Origin: Heterodera schachtii
Lineage: Eukaryota > Nematoda > Chromadorea > Rhabditida > Heteroderidae
Assembly (NCBI GenBank): GCA_023374025.1
Contig: SIJG01000002.1
Coordinates: 4,098,383-4,162,382 of the forward strand
Reading direction: 5' to 3'
DNA length: 64,000 bases
The translations under genes were made by a program, and so were the position numbers. Each line of letters opens with the position of its first letter. Position 1 is the stretch's first letter. The notes below the pieces were generated by a model. That model ran no database searches, was not told the DNA's origin, and was given only the letters and a program-made list of their open reading frames with translations. Shown here piece after piece: positions 52,159 through 64,000 of this stretch.

Positions 52159-53099
52159 AACAATTAAAATTAAACAGAAACAGAAAAACAATTCTCTCCC
52201 TTTCCCTTTGCAATAATTAGGCACTAATTTTTCACTTTATGCACAATATTAACCAATTAGTGTCCCCTCCCACCCAATTAGGTCCCCCCAATGTTCAATT
52301 TGCTTTTGCTCTAACATTTCTTTATGGCCAACTCACCGCTTTGAAGGGGCGGGGCCGACTGAGCACCGACCGACCGAACGCTTTTCGCATTTCCATTCGT
52401 CGAAAAGTCCAAAAATTTGTGTGCCTTTATTATTTTTTGTTGATTGGTCGGAAAAGAATTACACAAAATTTCATTCCGAAAATATTTTTTTTGGACTTTT
52501 TTTAATTGTATTCGAGGACAAATTCTTAAAAAGTTAGTCAATTTATCAAAAAAATCATTTCAAAATGCTCTCGCAAAAAGCGCAATTGGCACAAAGAAAA
52601 AATTCAACTTTTTGATCACTGATCACTTTGTTTGATCAATAAATTCTTTCTCTGCATAACGAGAAAAATAATGATTTATTAGTTTTAAAAACAAAAATTA
52701 TATTCCAAATTTCTGTTGGCCGACCAATCACTTCAAATTCATTGTCTCAAATTGTCAAATTGTCCAACAGTAGATACGGTAACACATAGCCGAGTACAGT
52801 AGATTAGAAATTCGATCAAAGATTATTCGTTTAATGTCTAACAATTGAAAAAATATTTTTCTTTCTTTTTTCTCCTCACATTGTATTTAAATTTAGCAAA
52901 TTGGATAAAACAAAGCAAATTGGAACTGTTCGATTGTGTGTTACTGTATTCTATGGTTTAATTTAATTAAAATTTAAGAAATAAAAAAGTGAGAAATTTT
53001 TTTTTTTTTGGATTTTTAAAATTTTGCATTTGATGGGAATTAAGGGGTTCCAAATTTCTCGCAAATCTTCCACTAAAATTGTTGGTTGTTGTGCTGCAG
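52159..53099. other. AT-rich intron or intergenic spacer
   Basis: No gene is visible. It ends with a strong acceptor (ttgttgtgctgcag) at 53099. Whether this is an intron of the giant gene or a spacer with a new promoter cannot be decided from sequence. Confidence 0.4.
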
Positions 53100-56000
53100 G
53101 GTTTGTCAGCACGGCTGCCGCCCGCTCCATGTCGGCCCCTCCTCCGGATGAGCGCTGCTGGCGTGCGGTGGAATTGCACGACACCGGTGCCACCACCGCA
53201 ACACCACAGCACGCACTAATTTCGGTTGACGTGCACAATGACACTGTGTTGGCCAATTGGCGTACGCTGCTACCGCCCCACGGGGCTGCAAGCATCATGC
53301 TGCCTCTGCAGCAACCGCGCGCAGCAGCGGCGGCGCTAGCGCGTTCCGCTTCCGCAGTCGCAGTAAGCGCCGCGCTCCGCGTTTCCGTCCGACAAGTCGG
53401 CACTTTCTTCGTCGAACAACGCTATCATAAGCAGCGAGTTCAAGCAGTACAGGAAGAAAGTTTGAAAAATGAACAAAGGCAAATTGTCGCAAAGGAAGAA
53501 AAGTTTGTGGAAAAAGCAGACGAAATGCGACAAGAACAGAGAAATGAGGGAATGAGACAGTTCAGCGAAAAAGAGGGAGAGCAGGTCGAAGCAGTACATG
53601 AAGAGGGAAGAAAGATAAAGACACACACGAAAATAGTGGAAAATGAGAGGAAAAGTGAAGAGGAAAAGAAGCAGAGAGAAATTGAAGGGGAACAAAGTGT
53701 TGTCGAGCTGTTCAAGCAGTACAGCAGCAGAAAACAGTGGAGAAGGGAGGAAGAGGAAGAAGAAGAGGAGGAAGTGAGCTTCACCCAGTCGCTGATGACA
53801 GACATTGGACGAATGGCCAACGAAGAAACGGTCGAACACTCGCAGGGTAAGCGACTGATCAGGGATTTTAAAGATTGTTTGGGGGCTCCGTCTTTGGGAA
53901 AAAGAAAGGGTCAGAAAATGCCACAGAGAGAAAACTGCGTATTTCTGAAGAGATGTTTGCCCAAAATAATCAATTTTAATTTAAGAATTTTATTTAAAAT
54001 TTAATTTGCTTTTTACTATATCTAAAGTTATTCTATTTTAGGCCATGAACACATTGTCAGGAAAGAAGAATTTGCGAGAAACGTTGAGGTCGCACCAATC
54101 CTTCGGCAATCCCGGACCCGAGACGTACAACATCTTCGACATGAAGAAGTTCATGAAGAAACCGCTAGCAGCACCACGCTTAGCGAGCTGTTCACTGTCT
54201 CCAGGCGCTCCGATTCCGGCTTCATGGACACAATTGTGCACCAACGAAAGTCAGCGGAAGAGAGCGTGCATTACACCACCGGGCAACCCGTCACGGAACA
54301 ACGGACGCTGCAAGTCGACATGGACCGACGGACGAGCCGAGCGAAGACGCAAGTGCAAGATGTTGCGGAAATAGCGCGCGCGACAAGGAGATTTTCTGTT
54401 GAAAATACGAAACAGAACGTGTCGCTGTCTCCGCTGCAGGTGAACAATAAAGAATGGCCAAAGAGGCGGGAAGAAAAAGCATTTGTGACGATAAAAAACG
54501 GAAAAGGGACACGCCCAGATGCTGCTGCGGTGTGCCAATATTTGATGGTACCCGAAAAATCAGAGCGCGCCATGAGTTCTCGAGCTGCACTCGCCTCGAG
54601 TGGGTCGAGCTACGTGAAAAGGTTAAGCACGGCGTCAGAGGATGAAGCAGTTGGGACGACGAGCGCACCGGCACCACGCGTAATTGGCATTGAAACGCGC
54701 ATTGAGCAACAGCCAACGCCGTACATACGGCGCGAGAAAACGGTGCTGAGGACAGAGTCATGGCCAAAATTGGACAGCCGAGCCAAAGTGGAGGAATGGC
54801 TAAGGGGGACAGAAGAGGGAATGCCGGAAGAAATGGGAGAGGAAGAACTCGGAGAAGAGCAAGAGGAATTGCAACAGCTAACATTGACAAAGGCAGAATT
54901 GTGTCGGCCGGAAGAGGCGTTCGGAGTCAGCGTTGAGAAGCCGGAAAGAAGGGAAGCGAAGGAAGAGCGCCGGATGAGATTGGAGCGACAAGAAATGGCC
55001 TTCCAGCTGGTTCAGCAGCTGTTGAGTGCAGGACGAAGTGAAGCATCGCTTTCGGAAAAGCAACGGGCAATGGTTTCCGAGCAGTTCAAGCAGTTCGGCC
55101 TGGAGGAGATGAGCACCAGCATTGTGCTGGAGCAGCTCGAAGAAGTGGCGGGCAGACCCGAGGCAAAAGTGGCGCTCAAAGCGTGGAAGAGCCTGGAAGA
55201 AGGACTGAGAGTGCTGGCTGTTATGGAAGAACGGGTCGGGTTTGAAGCAACCTGGACGACCGGAGAGACGGAGTCGGGTGCTGAGAAGACAGTGCAGTTG
55301 GCACGTGTTGAAGCTGCTCAGAAGCGAGTTGAAGAAGCGCAGGAGCAGCTAAGGACCTTCCTGACAGTGTTGGTCGGGTCGGAACAGTTCGAAGAAGCCA
55401 AATTGCTCCAGAAAATTCCATGGCACACGTCAGCTGAATACCGAGGCCCGGAATCGCGCGAAGAATGGACGCAAATTGGCCAACAATTGTCCAAAATGGA
55501 AGCGATTGGCCTTGTTGGTGTGGTGAAGCCACTGCCGGTGGTGGACAAGGCAGAAGCGAGCCGAAGAATTGAAGGACGAGAACAGGCGTTTGACCTGGTC
55601 AGAAAGGTGCTAAGTGAAGAGAAGGGCCAGCAGACACTGTCCGAAGCACAGAAATTGTCCGTTTTCGAGCAGTTCAGAGAATTGGGCATGGAAGAGACGG
55701 CTGCCACCGTTGCACTTCAACAAATACAGCAAATTGGCGGAATGCCTGAGGCAAAAGTTGCTCTGAGAGATTGGACAAAGCTGGAAGAGCATCTGAAGGC
55801 CAAAGAAGCGTTTGAGGAAGAAGCGAAGCTTCAAGCAGCACTGAAAACAGGAGCTCCAGACGCCGAAACGAGTCGAACACTGCAAATTGCGCAGGAAGAA
55901 GCGGCTCAGCTGCGTGTGTGCCAATTGAAAGAGGAGCTGCTCACATTCTTGGCCACCCTGATGGCACCCGAGGAATGGGAAGCAGCAATGACTTTGCAAA

Positions 56001-59000
56001 AATTGGATGTGGCGCCAAAAGCCGAAGAGACGTTGCGGCTGAAGATTGAGGAACAGCAACAAATCACTGAACTTGTGGCAGCCGCACTTAAGCGTGAAGG
56101 TGCGCAGATTGTTGTGGGAGAGAAGGAGTTGACAGTGGTAGCCGAGAAGTTCAAGCAGTTCGGGATGGAGGAGAGAACTGTGTGCTTGGTGCTGGAACAG
56201 CTCCAACCATTGGCCACTGGGAAGGCCCTGCTGAGCGAAGAGCAAAGGGAAAGGGCGCAACTTTTCGTGGCAAAACTGGTGGAGGAGGTGAAGCAGTTCG
56301 CCAGAATCCGGAAGGGATATGGCAACGTGCAGAAGGAGCGAGAAAAGAAGGCGGCGGAACAAACGACAGCGTTTGAATTGGTGGCAAAATTGCTAAGCGC
56401 GGAGCGCGGCGTGGTAGTGCTGTCTGCAGTGGAGCGTGCCGAGGTTGCGAAGCAGTTCAGGGCGCTTGGCTTGCAGGAAATCGTGTTGAAAGTTGTGCTT
56501 GATCGCATGCAACGTATTGCAGGAGCGCCCGAGGCAAATGTGGCCCTGAAAGCTTTGGAGAGACTGGAGGAACGAGTTAAGGCAGCTCAAATGGAAGAGG
56601 AGGCCAAGCTGCAGGCCATTTTCAAAACCGGAGCGCCCAAGTCGGAGACAAGCCAGACCCTGAAAATGGCACGAGAGGAAGTGGCCAAACTGCGGACCGA
56701 AGCGACCAGGGAAGAGTTGCTGACCTTCTTGGCCACCCTGATGGCTCCCGAAGAGTTTGAAGCGGCCAAGACTCTGCAGAAAATGGCCTTCAAAAGCGCA
56801 GCCAGCACAGTGGCCAAGGCTCCGACAGAGTTGGAAGCAGAGTCAAAGGCAGAATTGTGTCGGCCGGAAGAGGCGTTCGGAGCCAGCGTTGAGAAGCCGG
56901 AAAGAAGGGAAGCGAAGGAAGAGCGCCGGATGAGATTGGAGCGACAAGAAATGGCCTTCCAGCTGGTTCAGCAGCTGTTGAGTGCAGGACGAAGTGAAGC
57001 ATCGCTTTCGGAAAAGCAACGGGCAATGGTTTCCGAGCAGTTCAAGCAGTTCGGCCTGGAGGAGATGAGCACCAGCATTGTGCTGGAGCAGCTCGAAGAA
57101 GTGGCGGGCAGACCCGAGGCAAAAGTGGCGCTCAAAGCGTGGAAGAGCCTGGAAGAAGGACTGAGAGTGCTGGCTGTTATGGAAGAACGGGTCGGGTTTG
57201 AAGCAACCTGGACGACCGGAGAGACGGAGTCGGGTGCTGAGAAGACAGTGCAGTTGGCACGTGTTGAAGCTGCTCAGAAGCGAGTTGAAGAAGCGCAGGA
57301 GCAGCTAAGGACCTTCCTGACAGTGTTGGTCGGGTCGGAACAGTTCGAAGAAGCCAAATTGCTCCAGAAAATTCCATGGCACACGTCAGCTGAATACCGA
57401 GGCCCGGAATCGCGCGAAGAATGGACGCAAATTGGCCAACAATTGTCCAAAATGGAAGCGATTGGCCTTGTTGGTGTGGTGAAGCCACTGCCGGTGGTGG
57501 ACAAGGCAGAAGCGAGCCGAAGAATTGAAGGACGAGAACAGGCGTTTGACCTGGTCAGAAAGGTGCTAAGTGAAGAGAAGGGCCAGCAGACACTGTCCGA
57601 AGCACAGAAATTGTCCGTTTTCGAGCAGTTCAGAGAATTGGGCATGGAAGAGACGGCTGCCACCGTTGCACTTCAACAAATACAGCAAATTGGCGGAATG
57701 CCTGAGGCAAAAGTTGCTCTGAGAGATTGGACAAAGCTGGAAGAGCATCTGAAGGCCAAAGAAGCGTTTGAGGAAGAAGCGAAGCTTCAAGCAGCACTGA
57801 AAACAGGAGCTCCAGACGCCGAAACGAGTCGAACACTGCAAATTGCGCAGGAAGAAGCGGCTCAGCTGCGTGTGTGCCAATTGAAAGAGGAGCTGCTCAC
57901 ATTCTTGGCCACCCTGATGGCACCCGAGGAATGGGAAGCAGCAATGACTTTGCAAAAATTGGATGTGGCGCCAAAAGCCGAAGAGACGTTGCGGCTGAAG
58001 ATTGAGGAACAGCAACAAATCACTGAACTTGTGGCAGCCGCACTTAAGCGTGAAGGTGCGCAGATTGTTGTGGGAGAGAAGGAGTTGACAGTGGTAGCCG
58101 AGAAGTTCAAGCAGTTCGGGATGGAGGAGAGAACTGTGTGCTTGGTGCTGGAACAGCTCCAACCATTGGCCACTGGGAAGGCCCTGCTGAGCGAAGAGCA
58201 AAGGGAAAGGGCGCAACTTTTCGTGGCAAAAGTGGTGGAGGAGGTGAAGCAGTTCGCCAGAATCCGGAAGGGATATGGCAACGTGCAGAAGGAGCGAGAA
58301 AAGAAGGCGGCGGAACAAACGACAGCGTTTGAATTGGTGGCAAAATTGCTAAGCGCGGAGCGCGGCGTGGTAGTGCTGTCTGCAGTGGAGCGTGCCGAGG
58401 TTGCGAAGCAGTTCAGGGCGCTTGGCTTGCAGGAAATCGTGTTGAAAGTTGTGCTTGATCGCATGCAACGTATTGCAGGAGCGCCCGAGGCAAATGTGGC
58501 CCTGAAAGCTTTGGAGAGACTGGAGGAACGAGTTAAGGCAGCTCAAATGGAAGAGGAGGCCAAGCTGCAGGCCATTTTCAAAACCGGAGCGCCCAAGTCG
58601 GAGACAAGCCAGACCCTGAAAATGGCACGAGAGGAAGTGGCCAAACTGCGGACCGAAGCGACCAGGGAAGAGTTGCTGACCTTCTTGGCCACCCTGATGG
58701 CTCCCGAAGAGTTTGAAGCGGCCAAGACTCTGCAGAAAATGGCCTTCAAAAGCGCAGCCAGCACAGTGGCCAAGGCTCCGACAGAGTTGGAAGCAGAGTC
58801 AAAGGCAGAATTGTGTCGGCCGGAAGAGGCGTTCGGAGCCAGCGTTGAGAAGCCGGAAAGAAGGGAAGCGAAGGAAGAGCGCCGGATGAGATTGGAGCGA
58901 CAAGAAATGGCCTTCCAGCTGGTTCAGCAGCTGTTGAGTGCAGGACGAAGTGAAGCATCGCTTTCGGAAAAGCAACGGGCAATGGTTTCCGAGCAGTTCA

Positions 59001-62000
59001 AGCAGTTCGGCCTGGAGGAGATGAGCACCAGCATTGTGCTGGAGCAGCTCGAAGAAGTGGCGGGCAGACCCGAGGCAAAAGTGGCGCTCAAAGCGTGGAA
59101 GAGCCTGGAAGAAGGACTGAGAGTGCTGGCTGTTATGGAAGAACGGGTCGGGTTTGAAGCAACCTGGACGACCGGAGAGACGGAGTCGGGTGCTGAGAAG
59201 ACAGTGCAGTTGGCACGTGTTGAAGCTGCTCAGAAGCGAGTTGAAGAAGCGCAGGAGCAGCTAAGGACCTTCCTGACAGTGTTGGTCGGGTCGGAACAGT
59301 TCGAAGAAGCCAAACTGCTCCAGAAAATTCCATGGCACACGTCAGCTGAATACCGAGGCCCGGAATCGCGCGAAGAATGGACGCAAATTGGCCAACAATT
59401 GTCCAAAATGGAAGCGATTGGCCTTGTTGGTGTGGTGAAGCCACTGCCGGTGGTGGACAAGGCAGAAGCGAGCCGAAGAATTGAAGGACGAGAACAGGCG
59501 TTTGACCTGGTCAGAAAGGTGCTAAGTGAAGAGAAGGGCCAGCAGACACTGTCCGAAGCACAGAAATTGTCCGTTTTCGAGCAGTTCAGAGAATTGGGCA
59601 TGGAAGAGACGGCTGCCACCGTTGCACTTCAACAAATACAGCAAATTGGCGGAATGCCTGAGGCAAAAGTTGCTCTGAGAGATTGGACAAAGCTGGAAGA
59701 GCATCTGAAGGCCAAAGAAGCGTTTGAGGAAGAAGCGAAGCTTCAAGCAGCACTGAAAACAGGAGCTCCAGACGCCGAAACGAGTCGAACACTGCAAATT
59801 GCGCAGGAAGAAGCGGCTCAGCTGCGTGTGTGCCAATTGAAAGAGGAGCTGCTCACATTCTTGGCCACCCTGATGGCACCCGAGGAATGGGAAGCAGCAA
59901 TGACTTTGCAAAAATTGGATGTGGCGCCAAAAGCCGAAGAGACGTTGCGGCTGAAGATTGAGGAACAGCAACAAATCACTGAACTTGTGGCAGCCGCACT
60001 TAAGCGTGAAGGTGCGCAGATTGTTGTGGGAGAGAAGGAGTTGACAGTGGTAGCCGAGAAGTTCAAGCAGTTCGGGATGGAGGAGAGAACTGTGTGCTTG
60101 GTGCTGGAACAGCTCCAACCATTGGCCACTGGGAAGGCCCTGCTGAGCGAAGAGCAAAGGGAAAGGGCGCAACTTTTCGTGGCAAAACTGGTGGAGGAGG
60201 TGAAGCAGTTCGCCAGAATCCGGAAGGGATATGGCAACGTGCAGAAGGAGCGAGAAAAGAAGGCGGCGGAACAAACGACAGCGTTTGAATTGGTGGCAAA
60301 ATTGCTAAGCGCGGAGCGCGGCGTGGTAGTGCTGTCTGCAGTGGAGCGTGCCGAGGTTGCGAAGCAGTTCAGGGCGCTTGGCTTGCAGGAAATCGTGTTG
60401 AAAGTTGTGCTTGATCGCATGCAACGTATTGCAGGAGCGCCCGAGGCAAATGTGGCCCTGAAAGCTTTGGAGAGACTGGAGGAACGAGTTAAGGCAGCTC
60501 AAATGGAAGAGGAGGCCAAGCTGCAGGCCATTTTCAAAACCGGAGCGCCCAAGTCGGAGACAAGCCAGACCCTGAAAATGGCACGAGAGGAAGTGGCCAA
60601 ACTGCGGACCGAAGCGACCAGGGAAGAGTTGCTGACCTTCTTGGCCACCCTGATGGCTCCCGAAGAGTTTGAAGCGGCCAAGACTCTGCAGAAAATGGCC
60701 TTCAAAAGCGCAGCCAGCACAGTGGCCAAGGCTCCGACAGAGTTGGAAGCAGAGTCAAAGGCAGAATTGTGTCGGCCGGAAGAGGCGTTCGGAGCCAGCG
60801 TTGAGAAGCCGGAAAGAAGGGAAGCGAAGGAAGAGCGCCGGATGAGATTGGAGCGACAAGAAATGGCCTTCCAGCTGGTTCAGCAGCTGTTGAGTGCAGG
60901 ACGAAGTGAAGCATCGCTTTCGGAAAAGCAACGGGCAATGGTTTCCGAGCAGTTCAAGCAGTTCGGCCTGGAGGAGATGAGCACCAGCATTGTGCTGGAG
61001 CAGCTCGAAGAAGTGGCGGGCAGACCCGAGGCAAAAGTGGCGCTCAAAGCGTGGAAGAGCCTGGAAGAAGGACTGAGAGTGCTGGCTGTTATGGAAGAAC
61101 GGGTCGGGTTTGAAGCAACCTGGACGACCGGAGAGACGGAGTCGGGTGCTGAGAAGACAGTGCAGTTGGCACGTGTTGAAGCTGCTCAGAAGCGAGTTGA
61201 AGAAGCGCAGGAGCAGCTAAGGACCTTCCTGACAGTGTTGGTCGGGTCGGAACAGTTCGAAGAAGCCAAACTGCTCCAGAAAATTCCATGGCACACGTCA
61301 GCTGAATACCGAGGCCCGGAATCGCGCGAAGAATGGACGCAAATTGGCCAACAATTGTCCAAAATGGAAGCGATTGGCCTTGTTGGTGTGGTGAAGCCAC
61401 TGCCGGTGGTGGACAAGGCAGAAGCGAGCCGAAGAATTGAAGGACGAGAACAGGCGTTTGACCTGGTCAGAAAGGTGCTAAGTGAAGAGAAGGGCCAGCA
61501 GACACTGTCCGAAGCACAGAAATTGTCCGTTTTCGAGCAGTTCAGAGAATTGGGCATGGAAGAGACGGCTGCCACCGTTGCACTTCAACAAATACAGCAA
61601 ATTGGCGGAATGCCTGAGGCAAAAGTTGCTCTGAGAGATTGGACAAAGCTGGAAGAGCATCTGAAGGCCAAAGAAGCGTTTGAGGAAGAAGCGAAGCTTC
61701 AAGCAGCACTGAAAACAGGAGCTCCAGACGCCGAAACGAGTCGAACACTGCAAATTGCGCAGGAAGAAGCGGCTCAGCTGCGTGTGTGCCAATTGAAAGA
61801 GGAGCTGCTCACATTCTTGGCCACCCTGATGGCACCCGAGGAATGGGAAGCAGCAATGACTTTGCAAAAATTGGATGTGGCGCCAAAAGCCGAAGAGACG
61901 TTGCGGCTGAAGATTGAGGAACAGCAACAAATCACTGAACTTGTGGCAGCCGCACTTAAGCGTGAAGGTGCGCAGATTGTTGTGGGAGAGAAGGAGTTGA

Positions 62001-64000
62001 CAGTGGTAGCCGAGAAGTTCAAGCAGTTCGGGATGGAGGAGAGAACTGTGTGCTTGGTGCTGGAACAGCTCCAACCATTGGCCACTGGGAAGGCCCTGCT
62101 GAGCGAAGAGCAAAGGGAAAGGGCGCAACTTTTCGTGGCAAAACTGGTGGAGGAGGTGAAGCAGTTCGCCAGAATCCGGAAGGGATATGGCAACGTGCAG
62201 AAGGAGCGAGAAAAGAAGGCGGCGGAACAAACGACAGCGTTTGAATTGGTGGCAAAATTGCTAAGCGCGGAGCGCGGCGTGGTAGTGCTGTCTGCAGTGG
62301 AGCGTGCCGAGGTTGCGAAGCAGTTCAGGGCGCTTGGCTTGCAGGAAATCGTGTTGAAAGTTGTGCTTGATCGCATGCAACGTATTGCAGGAGCGCCCGA
62401 GGCAAATGTGGCCCTGAAAGCTTTGGAGAGACTGGAGGAACGAGTTAAGGCAGCTCAAATGGAAGAGGAGGCCAAGCTGCAGGCCATTTTCAAAACCGGA
62501 GCGCCCAAGTCGGAGACAAGCCAGACCCTGAAAATGGCACGAGAGGAAGTGGCCAAACTGCGGACCGAAGCGACCAGGGAAGAGTTGCTGACCTTCTTGG
62601 CCACCCTGATGGCTCCCGAAGAGTTTGAAGCGGCCAAGACTCTGCAGAAAATGGCCTTCAAAAGCGCAGCCAGCACAGTGGCCAAGGCTCCGACAGAGTT
62701 GGAAGCAGAGTCAAAGGCAGAATTGTGTCGGCCGGAAGAGGCGTTCGGAGCCAGCGTTGAGAAGCCGGAAAGAAGGGAAGCGAAGGAAGAGCGCCGGATG
62801 AGATTGGAGCGACAAGAAATGGCCTTCCAGCTGGTTCAGCAGCTGTTGAGTGCAGGACGAAGTGAAGCATCGCTTTCGGAAAAGCAACGGGCAATGGTTT
62901 CCGAGCAGTTCAAGCAGTTCGGCCTGGAGGAGATGAGCACCAGCATTGTGCTGGAGCAGCTCGAAGAAGTGGCGGGCAGACCCGAGGCAAAAGTGGCGCT
63001 CAAAGCGTGGAAGAGCCTGGAAGAAGGACTGAGAGTGCTGGCTGTTATGGAAGAACGGGTCGGGTTTGAAGCAACCTGGACGACCGGAGAGACGGAGTCG
63101 GGTGCTGAGAAGACAGTGCAGTTGGCACGTGTTGAAGCTGCTCAGAAGCGAGTTGAAGAAGCGCAGGAGCAGCTAAGGACCTTCCTGACAGTGTTGGTCG
63201 GGTCGGAACAGTTCGAAGAAGCCAAACTGCTCCAGAAAATTCCATGGCACACGTCAGCTGAATACCGAGGCCCGGAATCGCGCGAAGAATGGACGCAAAT
63301 TGGCCAACAATTGTCCAAAATGGAAGCGATTGGCCTTGTTGGTGTGGTGAAGCCACTGCCGGTGGTGGACAAGGCAGAAGCGAGCCGAAGAATTGAAGGA
63401 CGAGAACAGGCGTTTGACCTGGTCAGAAAGGTGCTAAGTGAAGAGAAGGGCCAGCAGACACTGTCCGAAGCACAGAAATTGTCCGTTTTCGAGCAGTTCA
63501 GAGAATTGGGCATGGAAGAGACGGCTGCCACCGTTGCACTTCAACAAATACAGCAAATTGGCGGAATGCCTGAGGCAAAAGTTGCTCTGAGAGATTGGAC
63601 AAAGCTGGAAGAGCATCTGAAGGCCAAAGAAGCGTTTGAGGAAGAAGCGAAGCTTCAAGCAGCACTGAAAACAGGAGCTCCAGACGCCGAAACGAGTCGA
63701 ACACTGCAAATTGCGCAGGAAGAAGCGGCTCAGCTGCGTGTGTGCCAATTGAAAGAGGAGCTGCTCACATTCTTGGCCACCCTGATGGCACCCGAGGAAT
63801 GGGAAGCAGCAATGACTTTGCAAAAATTGGATGTGGCGCCAAAAGCCGAAGAGACGTTGCGGCTGAAGATTGAGGAACAGCAACAAATCACTGAACTTGT
63901 GGCAGCCGCACTTAAGCGTGAAGGTGCGCAGATTGTTGTGGGAGAGAAGGAGTTGACAGTGGTAGCCGAGAAGTTCAAGCAGTTCGGGATGGAGGAGAGA
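53100..64000 (+). CDS. Giant repetitive coiled-coil-like protein (partial, runs off window)
   Basis: Two exons are visible: 53100-53846 and 54042 to beyond 64000; the second is open for at least 9.96 kb without a stop. The first exon encodes an Ala/Ser-rich part (MSAPPPDERCWRAVELHDTG), then a Glu/Lys/Gln-rich region (KSEEEKKQREIEGEQ, a run of nine Glu, SFTQSLMTDIGRMANEETVE). After 54042 a unique section (GHEHIVRKEEFARNVE, SRRSDSGFMDTIVHQRKSAE) leads into the 652-residue repeats at about 54890. Composition and spacing of Leu/Ala suggest long alpha-helices or coiled coil and a structural or cytoskeletal role; that is inference. No catalytic domain, signal peptide or membrane helix was seen. The phase of the 53100 exon is compatible with several donors near 52125-52155, so it may continue the 46-52 kb gene. 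Confidence 0.8.
54890..56845 (+). repeat. 1956-bp coding repeat, unit 1
   Basis: First of about 4.7 direct units, beginning AAGGCAGAATTGTGTCGGCC. It is in frame (652 codons). It carries the variants GGAGTCAGC near the start (GCC in later units) and AAATTGCTCC (shared with unit 2). It contains four internal sub-repeats, each starting with a QF-x-x-[FL]-G-[LM]-[EQ]-E-type motif. Confidence 0.95.
56846..58801 (+). repeat. 1956-bp coding repeat, unit 2
   Basis: Near-identical to unit 1. It is distinguished by AAAGTGGTGGAG near 58229 (AAACTGGTGGAG in the others), a Leu to Val change. Confidence 0.95.
58802..60757 (+). repeat. 1956-bp coding repeat, unit 3
   Basis: Near-identical in-frame unit. 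It carries AAACTGCTCC near 59312 in place of AAATTGCTCC, a silent variant shared with units 4 and 5. Confidence 0.95.
60758..62713 (+). repeat. 1956-bp coding repeat, unit 4
   Basis: Near-identical in-frame unit with the AAACTGCTCC variant; no difference from unit 3 was noticed. Confidence 0.95.
62714..64000 (+). repeat. 1956-bp coding repeat, unit 5 (cut by window end)
   Basis: The first 1287 bp of another unit with the AAACTGCTCC variant. The array continues beyond the window, so total copy number is unknown. Confidence 0.95.

Noticed and set aside
55221..63978. Minus-strand open frames of 100-250 codons repeated every 1956 bp
   Set aside because: They are antisense shadows of the continuous plus-strand frame, which has coherent helical composition and continues for about 10 kb.

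Overview
The window is nuclear DNA of a multicellular animal, most likely a nematode of the plant-parasitic Tylenchina, possibly a cyst nematode. This is inferred from many short introns (about 45-70 nt), tightly packed same-strand genes, GC-AG introns, and protein families that read as nematode-like. No bacterial or organellar features are present.

Layout. 1-4530 is a 30-bp minisatellite with higher-order duplication. 4680-5851 holds a hAT-like non-autonomous transposon made of GGTCCCGG blocks, plus a broken second copy. 5985-6658 (+) is a TMEM218-like gene. 6818-10326 (-) holds three tandem copies of the succinate dehydrogenase cytochrome b gene (SDHC, mev-1 type); two carry a frameshifted tail. 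10503-13394 (-) is UTP14 and 13765-16712 (-) is cytosolic prolyl-tRNA synthetase. 17070-17760 is a foldback element abutting an SDHC fragment. 18322-18642 (+) is a small ubiquitin-like gene, followed by a fourth SDHC copy (18869-19742, +) inside an inverted duplication of the 6.3-8.1 kb region.

21206-22753 (-) is a TMEM55/PIP4P phosphoinositide phosphatase. 23646-25424 (+) is an hnRNP A1-type RNA-binding protein, 25830-28291 (+) is chaperonin CCT3, 28557-30968 (+) is hyccin/FAM126, 31450-32968 (-) is a four-helix Clc-like/claudin protein, and 35508-38957 (-) is an SLC23 nucleobase/ascorbate transporter with 17 exons. 38958-44500 is AT-rich and apparently non-coding. 44501-45940 (+) is a low-complexity single-exon gene.

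From 46.2 kb to the end (+) lie many phase-consistent exons of a very large coiled-coil-like protein. Its last exon, 54042 to beyond 64000, is open throughout and contains a 1956-bp (652-residue) unit repeated about 4.7 times at near identity. I do not recognise this protein.

Genes mostly look like unrelated housekeeping loci. Two relationships stand out. ProRS, UTP14 and SDHC run head-to-tail on the minus strand with gaps of 370 and 176 nt, as in a nematode operon. The SDHC copies record a traceable duplication history: the 1318-bp tandem period equals exactly the distance between two GAACAAA microhomologies in the single plus-strand locus. Exon coordinates below were chosen by hand from splice signals, phase and family similarity; no alignment or transcript data were available.
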